The notes beneath the pieces were generated by a model. That model was not told where the DNA came from and searched no databases. It worked only from the letters and a program-made list of their open reading frames with translations. Source: Mesostigma viride (Eukaryota; Streptophyta; Mesostigmatophyceae; Mesostigmatales; Mesostigmataceae). From it: a stretch of 64,000 nt of DNA. The stretch spans positions 976,881-1,040,880 of the forward strand of contig RPFO01000050.1 in assembly GCA_009746045.1 (NCBI GenBank). Direction: 5' to 3'. Below, in pieces: positions 44,943-53,594 of this stretch (position 1 is its first letter; every line of letters starts with the position of its first letter). The position numbers and the translations under genes are program-made.

Positions 44943-45851
44943 ATGGGGTGCGTGAGAAACTCAACCGGTCACAAAAACGGGCACGGGATGAGGGGCAAAC
45001 ATGTCAGTAAGCGACGCCCAGAAGAACACAAGAGCACCGGGCGGAACATAGTGCTGGACGGTCAAAGCTATCCACTCGATTTTACCTACAAACCTCATAG
45101 TACTAGTAAAACGAGGGACGTGGTGGTAAATTATCCCGATGGCTATCCGATGACGGCTCTCCGTAGAGAGGCCAGTGATTTGGCATCCTTGCTAGTGTCA
45201 AATAAAAATAAAAAAGGCGATGGGTTGTATTACGCTTGGTTTAATGTTAACACTGCCCCAAGCAACAAGGCATCAGATCACGCTCTCTTGGGGGAGAAGG
45301 AAGCGATGAAAGGCATAGGCAAAGATTTGTTTTGGAGAGGCGTCGACGCGAATAGGCATTTGCTGGACGACCCAGTACACGGTAGGGTATTTCTATCCGC
45401 GCAAGGACATGTGGGGGGGAGAAAGCCTATGTTTGTACCATCCGACCCTAAGGGTAGTCGTGACGATAAATTAAATGAGGCTTGGGCGCTCCTCGAAAAG
45501 TACCCGCAGACAGCAAGTGACATGGCAGAGGTATTCGAAAACCTAAAGAACGGTGACAAAATGGAGGAATATCTGTGGAGGAAGACCGGTCAACTCCAAG
45601 CCAATGAGAGGCTCGTGAACTACTACAAGACGCTCGGCATGGAGGTGGAGGATGACCGTGACGGGACCGCCGTGGATATGGCCTCCACCCCGGACAGGAT
45701 CACGAGGGCGTGCACGGGCCACGGGTGCACCAACCAGGACTGCGTCCACCGCCGGCATTGCAACGTCTGGAACGCCAGGGGTCGCAGGTGGTGCACGAAC
45801 CCGGTGACGGGCAGGAGGCGCCGATGCGCGCGACACTGTCGAGTCAGATGA
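44943..45851 (+). CDS. Tandem-duplicated protein with C-terminal Cys/His domain, copy 2
   Basis: The 302-residue product (MGCVRNSTGHKNGHGM) matches copy 1 over the promoter, N-terminus, central region and zinc-like C-terminus, with a diverged middle stretch (residues ~170-230). The upstream 50 bp with GGATATTCGGCGTGCG is the same in both, so the promoter was part of the duplicated unit. Its stop overlaps the end of the convergent nuclease gene by 8 bp. Confidence 0.65.
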   Translation: MGCVRNSTGHKNGHGMRGKHVSKRRPEEHKSTGRNIVLDGQSYPLDFTYKPHSTSKTRDVVVNYPDGYPMTALRREASDLASLLVSNKNKKGDGLYYAWFNVNTAPSNKASDHALLGEKEAMKGIGKDLFWRGVDANRHLLDDPVHGRVFLSAQGHVGGRKPMFVPSDPKGSRDDKLNEAWALLEKYPQTASDMAEVFENLKNGDKMEEYLWRKTGQLQANERLVNYYKTLGMEVEDDRDGTAVDMASTPDRITRACTGHGCTNQDCVHRRHCNVWNARGRRWCTNPVTGRRRRCARHCRVR

Positions 45852-46283
45852 AACGCTGGCGGGTGGATATACCAATCCCCTCGCCACTAGTCGGGCGCGA
45901 CCTTGGCGGAGAGACACAGGAGGCGTCTCCACAGGGGAGGGGGGGGGTCGGCAGCGACAGCCCCACGCTCTCGTGCAGTGTCACGGCTATATCGGCGATC
46001 TTGCACACGCTCAGGATGTGTTTCAGCTTGTCGAGCGTTACGTTCGCGGACCACCTGGACCTGAACAGGTGCAGCTCCTTGCTGTGGCCGGGGTATTCCT
46101 TCCCGTACGATATGAGCTGCCCCACGCCGTACATCCAGTTGCCCCATTCCTTCACTTCGACGATCCTGCCCCTCTCGTCGTCCAGGATGTCGATCTTCCC
46201 CCCTGACAAACCACCTCGCGCCTGCCCCCCGTCCTCGCGCTGTAGGCCGCCTGGACGTCCTTTTCTTTCACGGGCAGAGACAT
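45844..46283 (-). CDS. PD-(D/E)xK nuclease-like protein, frameshifted
   Basis: From ATG 46283 (MSLPVKEKDVQAAYSARTGG) a G6 run (plus 46198-46203) must be seven to reach KIDILDDERGRIVEVKEW, giving 146 residues. The order D...EVK followed by YGVGQLISYGKEYPGHSKELHLF is characteristic of a small restriction-fold nuclease found in many giant viruses. The catalytic Asp and Glu-x-Lys are present. The C-terminal 40 residues are Pro-rich and less certain. Confidence 0.7.
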
Positions 46284-46306
46284 TTACCACTAGACGCGGT
46301 GTTTTT

Positions 46307-47638
46307 TTACCCGTGCACGCGCCCCCCGGCTGATGGAGTGCTCCTCTTCCTAGGCCTAGTCACCCCCGAGCGGACAGGATGCCCGCGCCCCCCCGTGTAC
46401 ATCGGCGTCTCCGTCCGCGTGTATATCGGCGTGAACACCCGCGTGTACCCCCTGTGCTGGACGTAGTCGTCCTCGTCGTCGCTCTCGAGCCGGTAGGCCT
46501 GCCTCTCGGCCTCCTCGGCGGCCTCCAGTCGCTCTTCGTGGGTGAGCGCGGGGGCGGCCTCTAAGGCGGCCTCGAGAGCCGCGGCGGCGGCGGCTTCGTC
46601 GTCGTCCCCACCGTACGGCATCGCCCTTCTGGCAGCCCTAGCGTTCGCCCTGTCCAGAGCTTCGGGGTCGCGGGCAAACGCGTCAGCCCTAGCGGCAGCC
46701 GCGGCGGCAGCCCTCTCGGCGACGGGTACGGCGTCAGCTGTATCTATGACATCAAAGCGGTTGTGCGCGGTCTCGAGCCTCGCAATGGCCGCCGTGTGTG
46801 ACGCGACAGCCGCAACGGCGCGCATTCTGGCGACGGCCGCTTCACGGGCCAACTCCTCGGCGATGGCACGGGTGGCTCCGGGGTTAGCGGAATGAGCCAC
46901 GGCTCGGGCACGGGCTGCCGCACGCCGCTCGAGCTCGGCCGCCTCGTGCAGAGCCCACCGGGCTTTACCCGCACGGTCTCGAGCAGCGGTCACGGCGTCC
47001 TTGATCTCCTGCGGCTGTCCGCCCGGAGCCATCCTCTCGACCCAGGCAGCGGCCGCCTCCAGACCGTCCGCCAATCTGGCCGCCGGTCTCATGTACCACC
47101 TATTTTCGTCGAACACCCCCCCTGCTACAGCAGAAGGCGCGGGGCGCGGGGCGGCAGTGGCGGACACGGGTCCATCAGCAGCAGCCGCAGCCCGCTCGGC
47201 GTCCCCAAGGGCTTTGTTAGCGGCCTTGGCCTCCGCTTTGAGTTTCGTATACTTATTGTGCGCGATGTCGGCCGCAAATTGCCATTTATCGTGACTGCGA
47301 GCGGTTTGTGTCTCGGCCGCTCTTTTTTGATGACCTTCCGACCTTTCTCTGGCCCGGCTCGCTTTCTCCTCTAACTCCTGGGCGCGCTGTCTAAGCGCGT
47401 CCAGGTTCGATTGCGCGGACGCCGCCAATCCAGCTGCGGGGTCCTCCGCCGCCGCGCGGAACCCGGTCGCCCTGACCCCGTGCGCCCGCCCCCCGCGCCC
47501 AGGCGCGCCCCGCCCCCCGCGCCTCCCCCTCCTCCCGCCCCCGTGGTGCGGGCACGCGCTCCTGCCGCCCCAAGTATGCCACCCGCACCGGCCGCCCTTG
47601 CCCGTCAACGCACCGCAACGATCGGACGATACCGCCAT
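46307..47638 (-). CDS. Cys/His zinc-domain protein with Ala-rich coiled coil
   Basis: I chose ATG 47638 (MAVSSDRCGALTGKGGRCGW ... CPHHGGG), because the zinc motif of the family begins eight residues later; an upstream frame to 47716 lacks it. The 443-residue product continues with a Gly/Arg-rich segment and a long Ala/Arg/Glu helical region (LRQRAQELEEKASRARERSE, REAAVARMRAVAAVA), then an acidic stretch and a repeated Y-T-R end (VFTPIYTRTETPMYTGG). It is the largest member of the family here and the last gene before the terminal repeats. Confidence 0.65.
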   Translation of the reverse strand: MAVSSDRCGALTGKGGRCGWHTWGGRSACPHHGGGRRGRRGGRGAPGRGGRAHGVRATGFRAAAEDPAAGLAASAQSNLDALRQRAQELEEKASRARERSEGHQKRAAETQTARSHDKWQFAADIAHNKYTKLKAEAKAANKALGDAERAAAAADGPVSATAAPRPAPSAVAGGVFDENRWYMRPAARLADGLEAAAAWVERMAPGGQPQEIKDAVTAARDRAGKARWALHEAAELERRAAARARAVAHSANPGATRAIAEELAREAAVARMRAVAAVASHTAAIARLETAHNRFDVIDTADAVPVAERAAAAAAARADAFARDPEALDRANARAARRAMPYGGDDDEAAAAAALEAALEAAPALTHEERLEAAEEAERQAYRLESDDEDDYVQHRGYTRVFTPIYTRTETPMYTGGRGHPVRSGVTRPRKRSTPSAGGRVHG

Positions 47639-47694
47639 CGCGCGAAACACGTATACAAAAAAGCGCACATAATTTTGAAACGCGCGCGCACAGC

Positions 47695-48250
47695 AACGCT
47701 CGAACGCTCTCAACACGGCCCCGACTTGGATAGCCTTCTACCCACCAAAAAAGAGAAGACTATCCAACAAAACCCCCGCCAACACCGGCCCACGCATCCG
47801 TCACCAGGAAAAAAAAGAGAAGACTATCCAAACTCACCCCCTCGCAAACCCCGCTCGACCACCGAACAAATTTAAGACGACCTCTCCAGCCACTCTCGCC
47901 CGTTGGTCGTGGATAGCCTTCTCTTGGATAGACTTCTTTTTACCCCCCCGCCAAACTATTACTCCACCTATACCCTGCACCCTATACCCTATACCCTATA
48001 CCCCCCTGAAAATTTTCCTTATGCCATAAAATACTTCCCTTTCATACCCAAAAAGAAGACTACCAAAAGAAGACTATCCAAACTCCCCCCCTCTTAAACC
48101 CCGCCCGACCATCGAACAAATTTAAGACGCCCCCTCCCGACATTCTCGACCATCGGTCGTGGATAGCCTTCTCGTCGACAAAAAAAACGGCACGCGCCGA
48201 GAAACCTCTCTCGACCAAGATCGTGGATAGACTTCTCCAAAAACACGGAG
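47695..48250. repeat. Diverged extra copy of the terminal-repeat non-coding segment
   Basis: This segment aligns along its length, in the same orientation, with 53005-53550 in the right arm (and inverted to 50290-50830 in the left arm): CTCAACACGGCCCCG, GTCACCAGGAAAAAAAA, AACAAATTTAAGACG and CATAAAATACTT occur in the same order. It differs at many positions, so it is older than the arms. It holds at least eight copies of the TGGATAG-N-CTTCT motif. Confidence 0.8.
47965..48005 (+). repeat. Telomere-like CCCTATA repeats
   Basis: ACCCTATACCCTATACCCTATACCCC: about four heptamer units in tandem. The unit differs from the common plant/algal telomere CCCTAAA by one position. A degenerate version (CCTATACCCTATAGCCTATACCCC) occupies the same place in the inverted-repeat arms. 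Confidence 0.7.
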
Positions 48251-48480
48251 AGAAGAACATCCAACCTCTCCAGCCTCTGCCGACACTCGACCTGCAACGA
48301 CCTGCAACGAACCGCCACGACCGCCACGAACCGCCACGACCGCCACGGCCTGCCGCGTCCCGCCACGAACGACGATTACGACGCTCAAAACACGCGCACG
48401 AACGAGGGGTAGCCCTCGCGAAGCCTAGCAAGGGTTGTGGAGGTGCCGCGACCGCCTGAAAGGCGTGGTTCGCACTTAGA
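48251..48480. other. No gene; short CGACCTGCAACGA/CGACCGCCACGAA repeats
   Basis: A run of 10-20-bp GC-rich direct repeats (CGACCGCCACGAACCGC) occupies 48285-48360. Open frames on both strands are by-products of the repeats. Confidence 0.5.
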
Positions 48481-48610
48481 CTAGCCCGGGCCGACCCGAC
48501 CCCCTGTCGGCCCTCTGTCAGCCCGCTTCACTAGTGTTTTCAAAGTATGACAGCTGGCACTCTAATGCTGGCACACTGGCAGAAAAAAGTGTAGGTGTGA
48601 TATAGGCATC

Positions 48611-48919
48611 ATGCCAGTAAAACGAATGTTCCCGACTGGCGACCCGCCTGGCCGTCATCATCTAGGCGTGATCAACCAATTCAACCGCAACCTGTACGAG
48701 CGCCGGCTTGAAGCCATGCGCAGGAATATGCGCGTCGTTGAACGGCAAAGAGCAATCGAGGCCGAAATGGCCGCCCAGGCCCAGGCCCAGGCCATAGCCC
48801 AAGCAGCGGCCGACCAGCTGCAGTGGGTGGTGGAGGTGCACGAGCAGCAACAACACCGCGCGCGACGACGTGTACGGCGGACCAAGAGGCGCCGGGGGGG
48901 AAGCGCTAGGGCCCGCTAG
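48611..48919 (+). CDS. Small basic helical protein (left-arm copy)
   Basis: The 102-residue product (MPVKRMFPTGDPPGRHHLGV) has a helical Ala/Gln-rich centre (AEMAAQAQAQAIAQAAAD) and a basic tail (RRRVRRTKRRRGGSARAR) suited to nucleic-acid binding. The identical gene is at 54930-55238. The next gene (48997) is a diverged tandem duplicate with the same promoter layout, GTGTAGGT then TATA and ATCATGCCAGTA. Confidence 0.65.
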   Translation: MPVKRMFPTGDPPGRHHLGVINQFNRNLYERRLEAMRRNMRVVERQRAIEAEMAAQAQAQAIAQAAADQLQWVVEVHEQQQHRARRRVRRTKRRRGGSARAR

Positions 48920-48996
48920 CCCGGGCCGACCCGACCCCTTGTAAAGCTGGCACTATAATGCTGGCAAAAAAAAAGTGTAGGTAGGGTATAAGTATC

Positions 48997-49325
48997 ATGC
49001 CAGTACAACGAAGGTTCGAATCGGGTGTCGACCGCCTGGCAGCTATCTTGCGTACCGCCGGGCGGTCAACGCGCCACCTTACTACCGCGACCCGTACGAG
49101 CGTAGACTCGAAGCCATGCGCAGGAATTTGCATATGAGGCATTGAACGGCCAAGAGACCTGCGGTACGACGTTATCGCCGTGCTCGGGGACCAGGCCATG
49201 GCCTGGGCAAGAGCCCAGGAAGCGGCGGACCAGGCCGCACGGCGGGTGGTGCACGAGCAGCAACAACAACACCGCACGCGACGACGTGTACGGCGGACCA
49301 AGAGGCGACGGGGGGGAAGCGCTAG
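48997..49325 (+). pseudogene. Frameshifted left-arm copy of small basic protein 2
   Basis: This is the counterpart of the intact gene at 54520-54852. It lacks one C in GGTGTCGACCGCC (right arm GGTGGCGACCCGCC) and one CAA unit, so the frame is lost after about 12 codons. Confidence 0.65.
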
Positions 49326-49370
49326 GGCCCGTGACCCTTGCAATTTTGTCCCTCGCGATATATATAGACG

Positions 49371-49741
49371 ATGGAAGAGGGCACGTCCCCACCCGGGTCC
49401 ACGCACGTACCGCGCCGAAAAATGAAGGCGGACGGCACGTACTACACCCCCCGCCCCCGCCACCTCCTCCCGGCCCGGTGCTTCGGGCACTCAAGTACAT
49501 CGTGCAGTCCCCGCTGGGGGCCCCACTCCGGTTTCTGGTGACGTACGGGGTAGAGGGAGACGGGTTTGTAAGGGCCTACGAGGGGATGTTCAGACTGACC
49601 CTGTTGATGGCCGTAATCCTCGCGTACTTCGTGTATTTCCTGGTCAAGATGTGGCGTCGCCCCGTCAAGCTGGACTTCACCCCGGCCGTGGCGGCCGTAA
49701 AGAGGCTCCCCACTCCAAGCAGCGGGCCGACAGTGGGCTGA
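49371..49741 (+). CDS. Pro-rich membrane protein (left-arm copy, frameshifted)
   Basis: The start MEEGTSPPGSTHVPRRKM follows a clear TATA (CGATATATATAGACG at 49356-49370). The C run at 49446-49451 has six bases; the right arm has seven and stays in frame. The intact 123-residue product is described at 54103-54474. Confidence 0.65.
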
Positions 49742-49772
49742 GTAATTATCCATCGCAGTATTATCCATCTCC

Positions 49773-50248
49773 ATGTTCATGCTATTGCTCGTGATCATCC
49801 TGCTGTTTGTGATCTTCATGATGCGTAACATGCCCGAACCCGCTACCCCCCCTCGGACCCCGGTGCAGCCGCCGTGGCGTACGAGGCCACCCCCAACCCG
49901 GAGCCGGACAGCACGGCCGCGGCCCCCGCGAACACGGTAGACCCCCGCGCGCCTGAGGAGAAGGCCGAGCGCGTGCGCTTCAAGGACGCGATACCCGGAA
50001 TGGTCACCAACGTGCAGGCGATGATCGTGGACAGCGTGAACCCCGTGTCCATGTTGGGCGGCCTCATGAGCGGGTTCGGCATGATTCCCAACAAGGCGGC
50101 CGACAAGGTCAGCAAGGCGGGCGCCAAGATCACCAAGGCCGTGGTGGGGCACACCCCGGGCGGGGCGCTGATGCAGGCGTTCAAGGACAAGAAGAGCGCG
50201 CGGTGCAAGGCCAAGAAGTTCTTCAGCTGGGGGTTCGCCAAGTGCTAG
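49773..50248 (+). CDS. N-anchored membrane protein (left-arm copy, frameshifted)
   Basis: This is the counterpart of 53595-54071. A C run near 49845-49851 has seven bases against eight in the right arm, so the frame breaks after about 26 codons and resumes. The remaining sequence is the same as the right-arm gene but for isolated changes (MVTN against MATN). Confidence 0.65.
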
Positions 50249-51475
50249 TAGCGCCGAGGGGCGGGAACGCCGGGAGAGCTTGGATGTTCTTCTCCCCCCC
50301 GTTTTTGAGAAGCCTATCCACGATCTCGCTCGAGACGGGATTCTCACCTCCGCCAGTTTTTTTGGCAAGGAGAAGCCTATCCAACAACATTGCTCGATAA
50401 TGCCCGGAGAGGGCGTCTTAAATTTGTTCGACGGTCGAGCAGGGTTTAAGAGGGGGGAATTTGGATAGTCTTCTTTTGGTAGTCTTCTTTTTGGAGAGAA
50501 AAAAAAAGTATTTTATGGCGTAAGGAATTTTTTTTTGGGGGGGTATAGGCTATAGGGTATAGGCCTGGGGGGAATAATAGTTGCGGCCGGGCCCGAAAAA
50601 GAAGACTATCCAAGAGAAGCCTATCCACGAACATTGCCCGAGAACTGCGGGAGAGGGTGTCTTAAATTTACTCGCCCCCCACCAGGGGTTGTCAGGGGTC
50701 GAGTTTGGATAGTCTTCTATTTTTTTTCCTGGTGACGGATGGATGGGCCGGGGTTGGCAGGGGTTGTATTGGATAGGCTTCTCTTTTTTGGGTCGGAGAA
50801 GGCTATCCAAGGCGGGGCCGTGTTGAGAGCCCCCGAAAAAAAAATGTCCGCAGTGGTTAATGGATGCGGCCGCCACCCCCCGTGGGCCGGCCTGCAGTGG
50901 TGGACGCCCCCGCCAAGTGGGTGATGCGCGACGGGAAGATCGTGCTTGCCACCCCGGTCGATGTGGCCGCTGACGTGAGCAAAGACGAGCGATGACGTCA
51001 GCAAGTATACAGCACACCTACGTCCCGGCACACCCCGCCCCGGGGTTGTGGAGGGGTGGCGCTGCGCCTTCCCCGAACAGTGGTGGTGACAGATGCCAGC
51101 AAAGATACCGTAAGATTCCAAACGACATCCCGCGCGCTCCGCGCCGCCGATGATGGTGACAGGGCAGCGAAGAGGCATGCAGCGTGCCACGTGTCCGATT
51201 TCTATTGGCTAAATGCAAAAAAGCCCCCATCACACACCGATTCGGGTGGTGACAGGGGCCAGTGGGTGACAGACGCCAGCATAAGTGTCAATCTTTGAAA
51301 AATGATCACGTGCCGAGCGGTGGTTACCAGGGGAGGTGTCAGAGTTTGGCAGCATAAGGGCAAAAAAAATATCTAAAGTGACAGTATATAAGTACCTTCC
51401 AACAGGAAGAGCCCGGACTTTGACACCGGGTGTTTGACAGGGACCCCCTGGTGCCTCCCCGCCCGGATTCAGTGG
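50249..51475. other. Inner non-coding part of the left arm
   Basis: No convincing gene. From 50278 to 50830 there are many TGGATAG-N-CTTCT motifs in both directions and telomere-like TATACCC stretches. From 50850 to 51475 there are repeated GTGACAG and CCAGCA words and no open frame with protein-like composition. The centre at 51420-51530 is a perfect palindrome. Confidence 0.6.
50278..50830. repeat. Iterated TGGATAG-N-CTTCT motif cluster (left arm)
   Basis: Copies at about 50278 (variant), 50309, 50371, 50461, 50481 (short), 50602, 50617, 50705, 50773 and 50802, in both orientations. The reverse form reads AGAAG-N-CTATCCA. The cluster is mirrored at 52990-53575 and present in diverged form at 47718-48260. 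Confidence 0.8.
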
Positions 51476-51918
51476 CCACTGAATCCGGGCGGGGAGGCAC
51501 CAGGGGGTCCCTGTCAAACACCCGGTGTCAAAGTCCGGGCTCTTCCTGTTGGAAGGTACTTATATACTGTCACTTTAGATATTTTTTTTGCCCTTATGCT
51601 GCCAAACTCTGACACCTCCCCTGGTAACCACCGCTCGGCACGTGATCATTTTTCAAAGATTGACACTTATGCTGGCGTCTGTCACCCACTGGCCCCTGTC
51701 ACCACCCGAATCGGTGTGTGATGGGGGCTTTTTTGCATTTAGCCAATAGAAATCGGACACGTGGCACGCTGCATGCCTCTTCGCTGCCCTGTCACCATCA
51801 TCGGCGGCGCGGAGCGCGCGGGATGTCGTTTGGAATCTTACGGTATCTTTGCTGGCATCTGTCACCACCACTGTTCGGGGAAGGCGCAGCGCCACCCCTC
51901 CACAACCCCGGGGCGGGG

Positions 51919-52800
51919 AGTTACGTTAAATAGTGCCGGAACCTTTTGCCGCCTGAGGCAAATCGGTCCGTAACACTATTTTGCCCGGAATAACCACTTC
52001 CGAGCACCCAAGTTAATTCGGCCGAATTAACTTGGGTGCTCGGAAGTGGTTATTCCGGGCAAAATAGTGTTACGGACCGATTTGCCTCAGGCGGCAAAAG
52101 GTTCCGGCACTATTTAACGTAACTAAAACCTGGCCTCGTGGAGGGGGGACGAAGAGCCCGAGACATCCGCCTAGGCCGCTGAGCACGCACCACTAAATGC
52201 GCCGGAGCTGCCTCAGTGAGGATTCGAACCCCTGACCTCCAAGGTGCACAGGTTTTAGTTACGTTAAATAGTGCCGGAACCTTTTGCCGCCTGAGGCAAA
52301 TCGGTCCGTAACACTATTTTGCCCGGAATAACCACTTCCGAGCACCCAAGTTAATTCGGCCGAATTAACTTGGGTGCTCGGAAGTGGTTATTCCGGGCAA
52401 AATAGTGTTACGGACCGATTTGCCTCAGGCGGCAAAAGGTTCCGGCACTATTTAACGTAACTAAAACCTGTGCACCTTGGAGGTCAGGGGTTCGAATCCT
52501 CACTGAGGCAGCTCCGGCGCATTTAGTGGTGCGTGCTCAGCGGCCTAGGCGGATGTCTCGGGCTCTTCGTCCCCCCTCCACGAGGCCAGGTTTTAGTTAC
52601 GTTAAATAGTGCCGGAACCTTTTGCCGCCTGAGGCAAATCGGTCCGTAACACTATTTTGCCCGGAATAACCACTTCCGGGCACCCAAGTTAATTCGGCCG
52701 AATTAACTTGGGTGCCCGGAAGTGGTTATTCCGGGCAAAATAGTGTTACGGACCGATTTGCCTCAGGCGGCAAAAGGTTCCGGCACTATTTAACGTAACT
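51919..52800. mobile_element. 882-bp nested-palindrome element with CGGGG target duplication
   Basis: The order is P-S-P-S'-P: three copies of a 206-bp near-perfect palindrome P (51919-52124, 52257-52462, 52595-52800) separated by a 132-bp segment S (52125-52256) and its reverse complement S' (52463-52594). P begins AGTTACGTTAAATAG and ends with its complement. CGGGG flanks both sides (51914-51918, 52801-52805), and the empty site is seen in the left arm, so this is an insertion. S has AAAACCTG...CAGGTTTT ends and a tRNA-like B box (GGTTCGAATCC). No protein is encoded. Confidence 0.85.
52125..52256 (-). repeat. Spacer S with tRNA-like 3' half
   Basis: On the minus strand, CTTGGAGGTCAGGGG-TTCGAAT-CCTCACTGAGGCA resembles the T arm and 3' acceptor strand of a tRNA, with an exact pol III B-box core. 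No matching 5' half is present, so it is a tRNA-derived fragment (SINE-like) rather than a tRNA gene. The inverted copy is 52463-52594. Confidence 0.6.
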
Positions 52801-52989
52801 CGGGGTGTGCCGGGACGTAGGTGTGCTGTATACTTGCTGACGTCATCGCTCGTCTTTGCTCACGTCAGCGGCCACATCGACCGGGGTGGCAAGCACGATC
52901 TTCCCGTCGCGCATCACCCACTTGGCGGGGGGCGTCCACCACTGCAGGCCGGCCCACGGGGGGGTGGCGGCCGCATCCATTAACCACTG

Positions 52990-53575
52990 CGGACATTTTT
53001 TTTTCGGGGGCTCTCAACACGGCCCCGCCTTGGATAGCCTTCTCCGACCCAAAAAAGAGAAGCCTATCCAATACAACCCCTGCCAACCCCGGCCCATCCA
53101 TCCGTCACCAGGAAAAAAAATAGAAGACTATCCAAACTCGACCCCTGACAACCCCTGGTGGGGGGCGAGTAAATTTAAGACACCCTCTCCCGCAGTTCTC
53201 GGGCAATGTTCGTGGATAGGCTTCTCTTGGATAGTCTTCTTTTTCGGGCCCGGCCGCAACTATTATTCCCCCCAGGCCTATACCCTATAGCCTATACCCC
53301 CCCCAAAAAAAAATTCCTTACGCCATAAAATACTTTTTTTTTCTCTCCAAAAAGAAGACTACCAAAAGAAGACTATCCAAATTCCCCCCCTCTTAAACCC
53401 TGCTCGACCGTCGAACAAATTTAAGACGCCCTCTCCGGGCATTATCGAGCAATGTTGTTGGATAGGCTTCTCCTTGCCAAAAAAACTGGCGGGAGGTGAG
53501 AATCCCGTCTCGAGCGAGATCGTGGATAGGCTTCTCAAAAACGGGGGGGAGAAGAACATCCAAGCTCTCCCGGCG
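52990..53575. repeat. Iterated TGGATAG-N-CTTCT motif cluster (right arm)
   Basis: Mirror image of 50278-50830 with the same motif copies and the same telomere-like TATACCC stretch near 53276-53300. Confidence 0.8.
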
Positions 53576-53594
53576 TTCCCGCCCCTCGGCGCCA

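Larger units (their letters stand above)
48481..51475 (+). repeat. Terminal inverted repeat, left arm (2995 bp)
   Basis: This arm begins CTAGCCCGGGCCGACC and ends at the centre of the palindrome AGTGG|CCACT. The whole arm is mirrored in 51476-55368, apart from an insertion in the right arm. The two arms differ at scattered substitutions and homopolymer lengths, for example CCTTGCAATT against CCTCGCAATT near 49338. It contains four small genes and a non-coding inner part. Confidence 0.92.

Noticed and set aside
51056-51895. Small open frames around the centre of the inverted repeat
   Set aside because: Mirror-image by-products of a palindrome with repeats; no start context or protein-like composition.
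52195-52260. Functional tRNA gene in the palindromic element
   Set aside because: Only the T arm and 3' strand are present, with a mismatch in the T stem and no 5' half.
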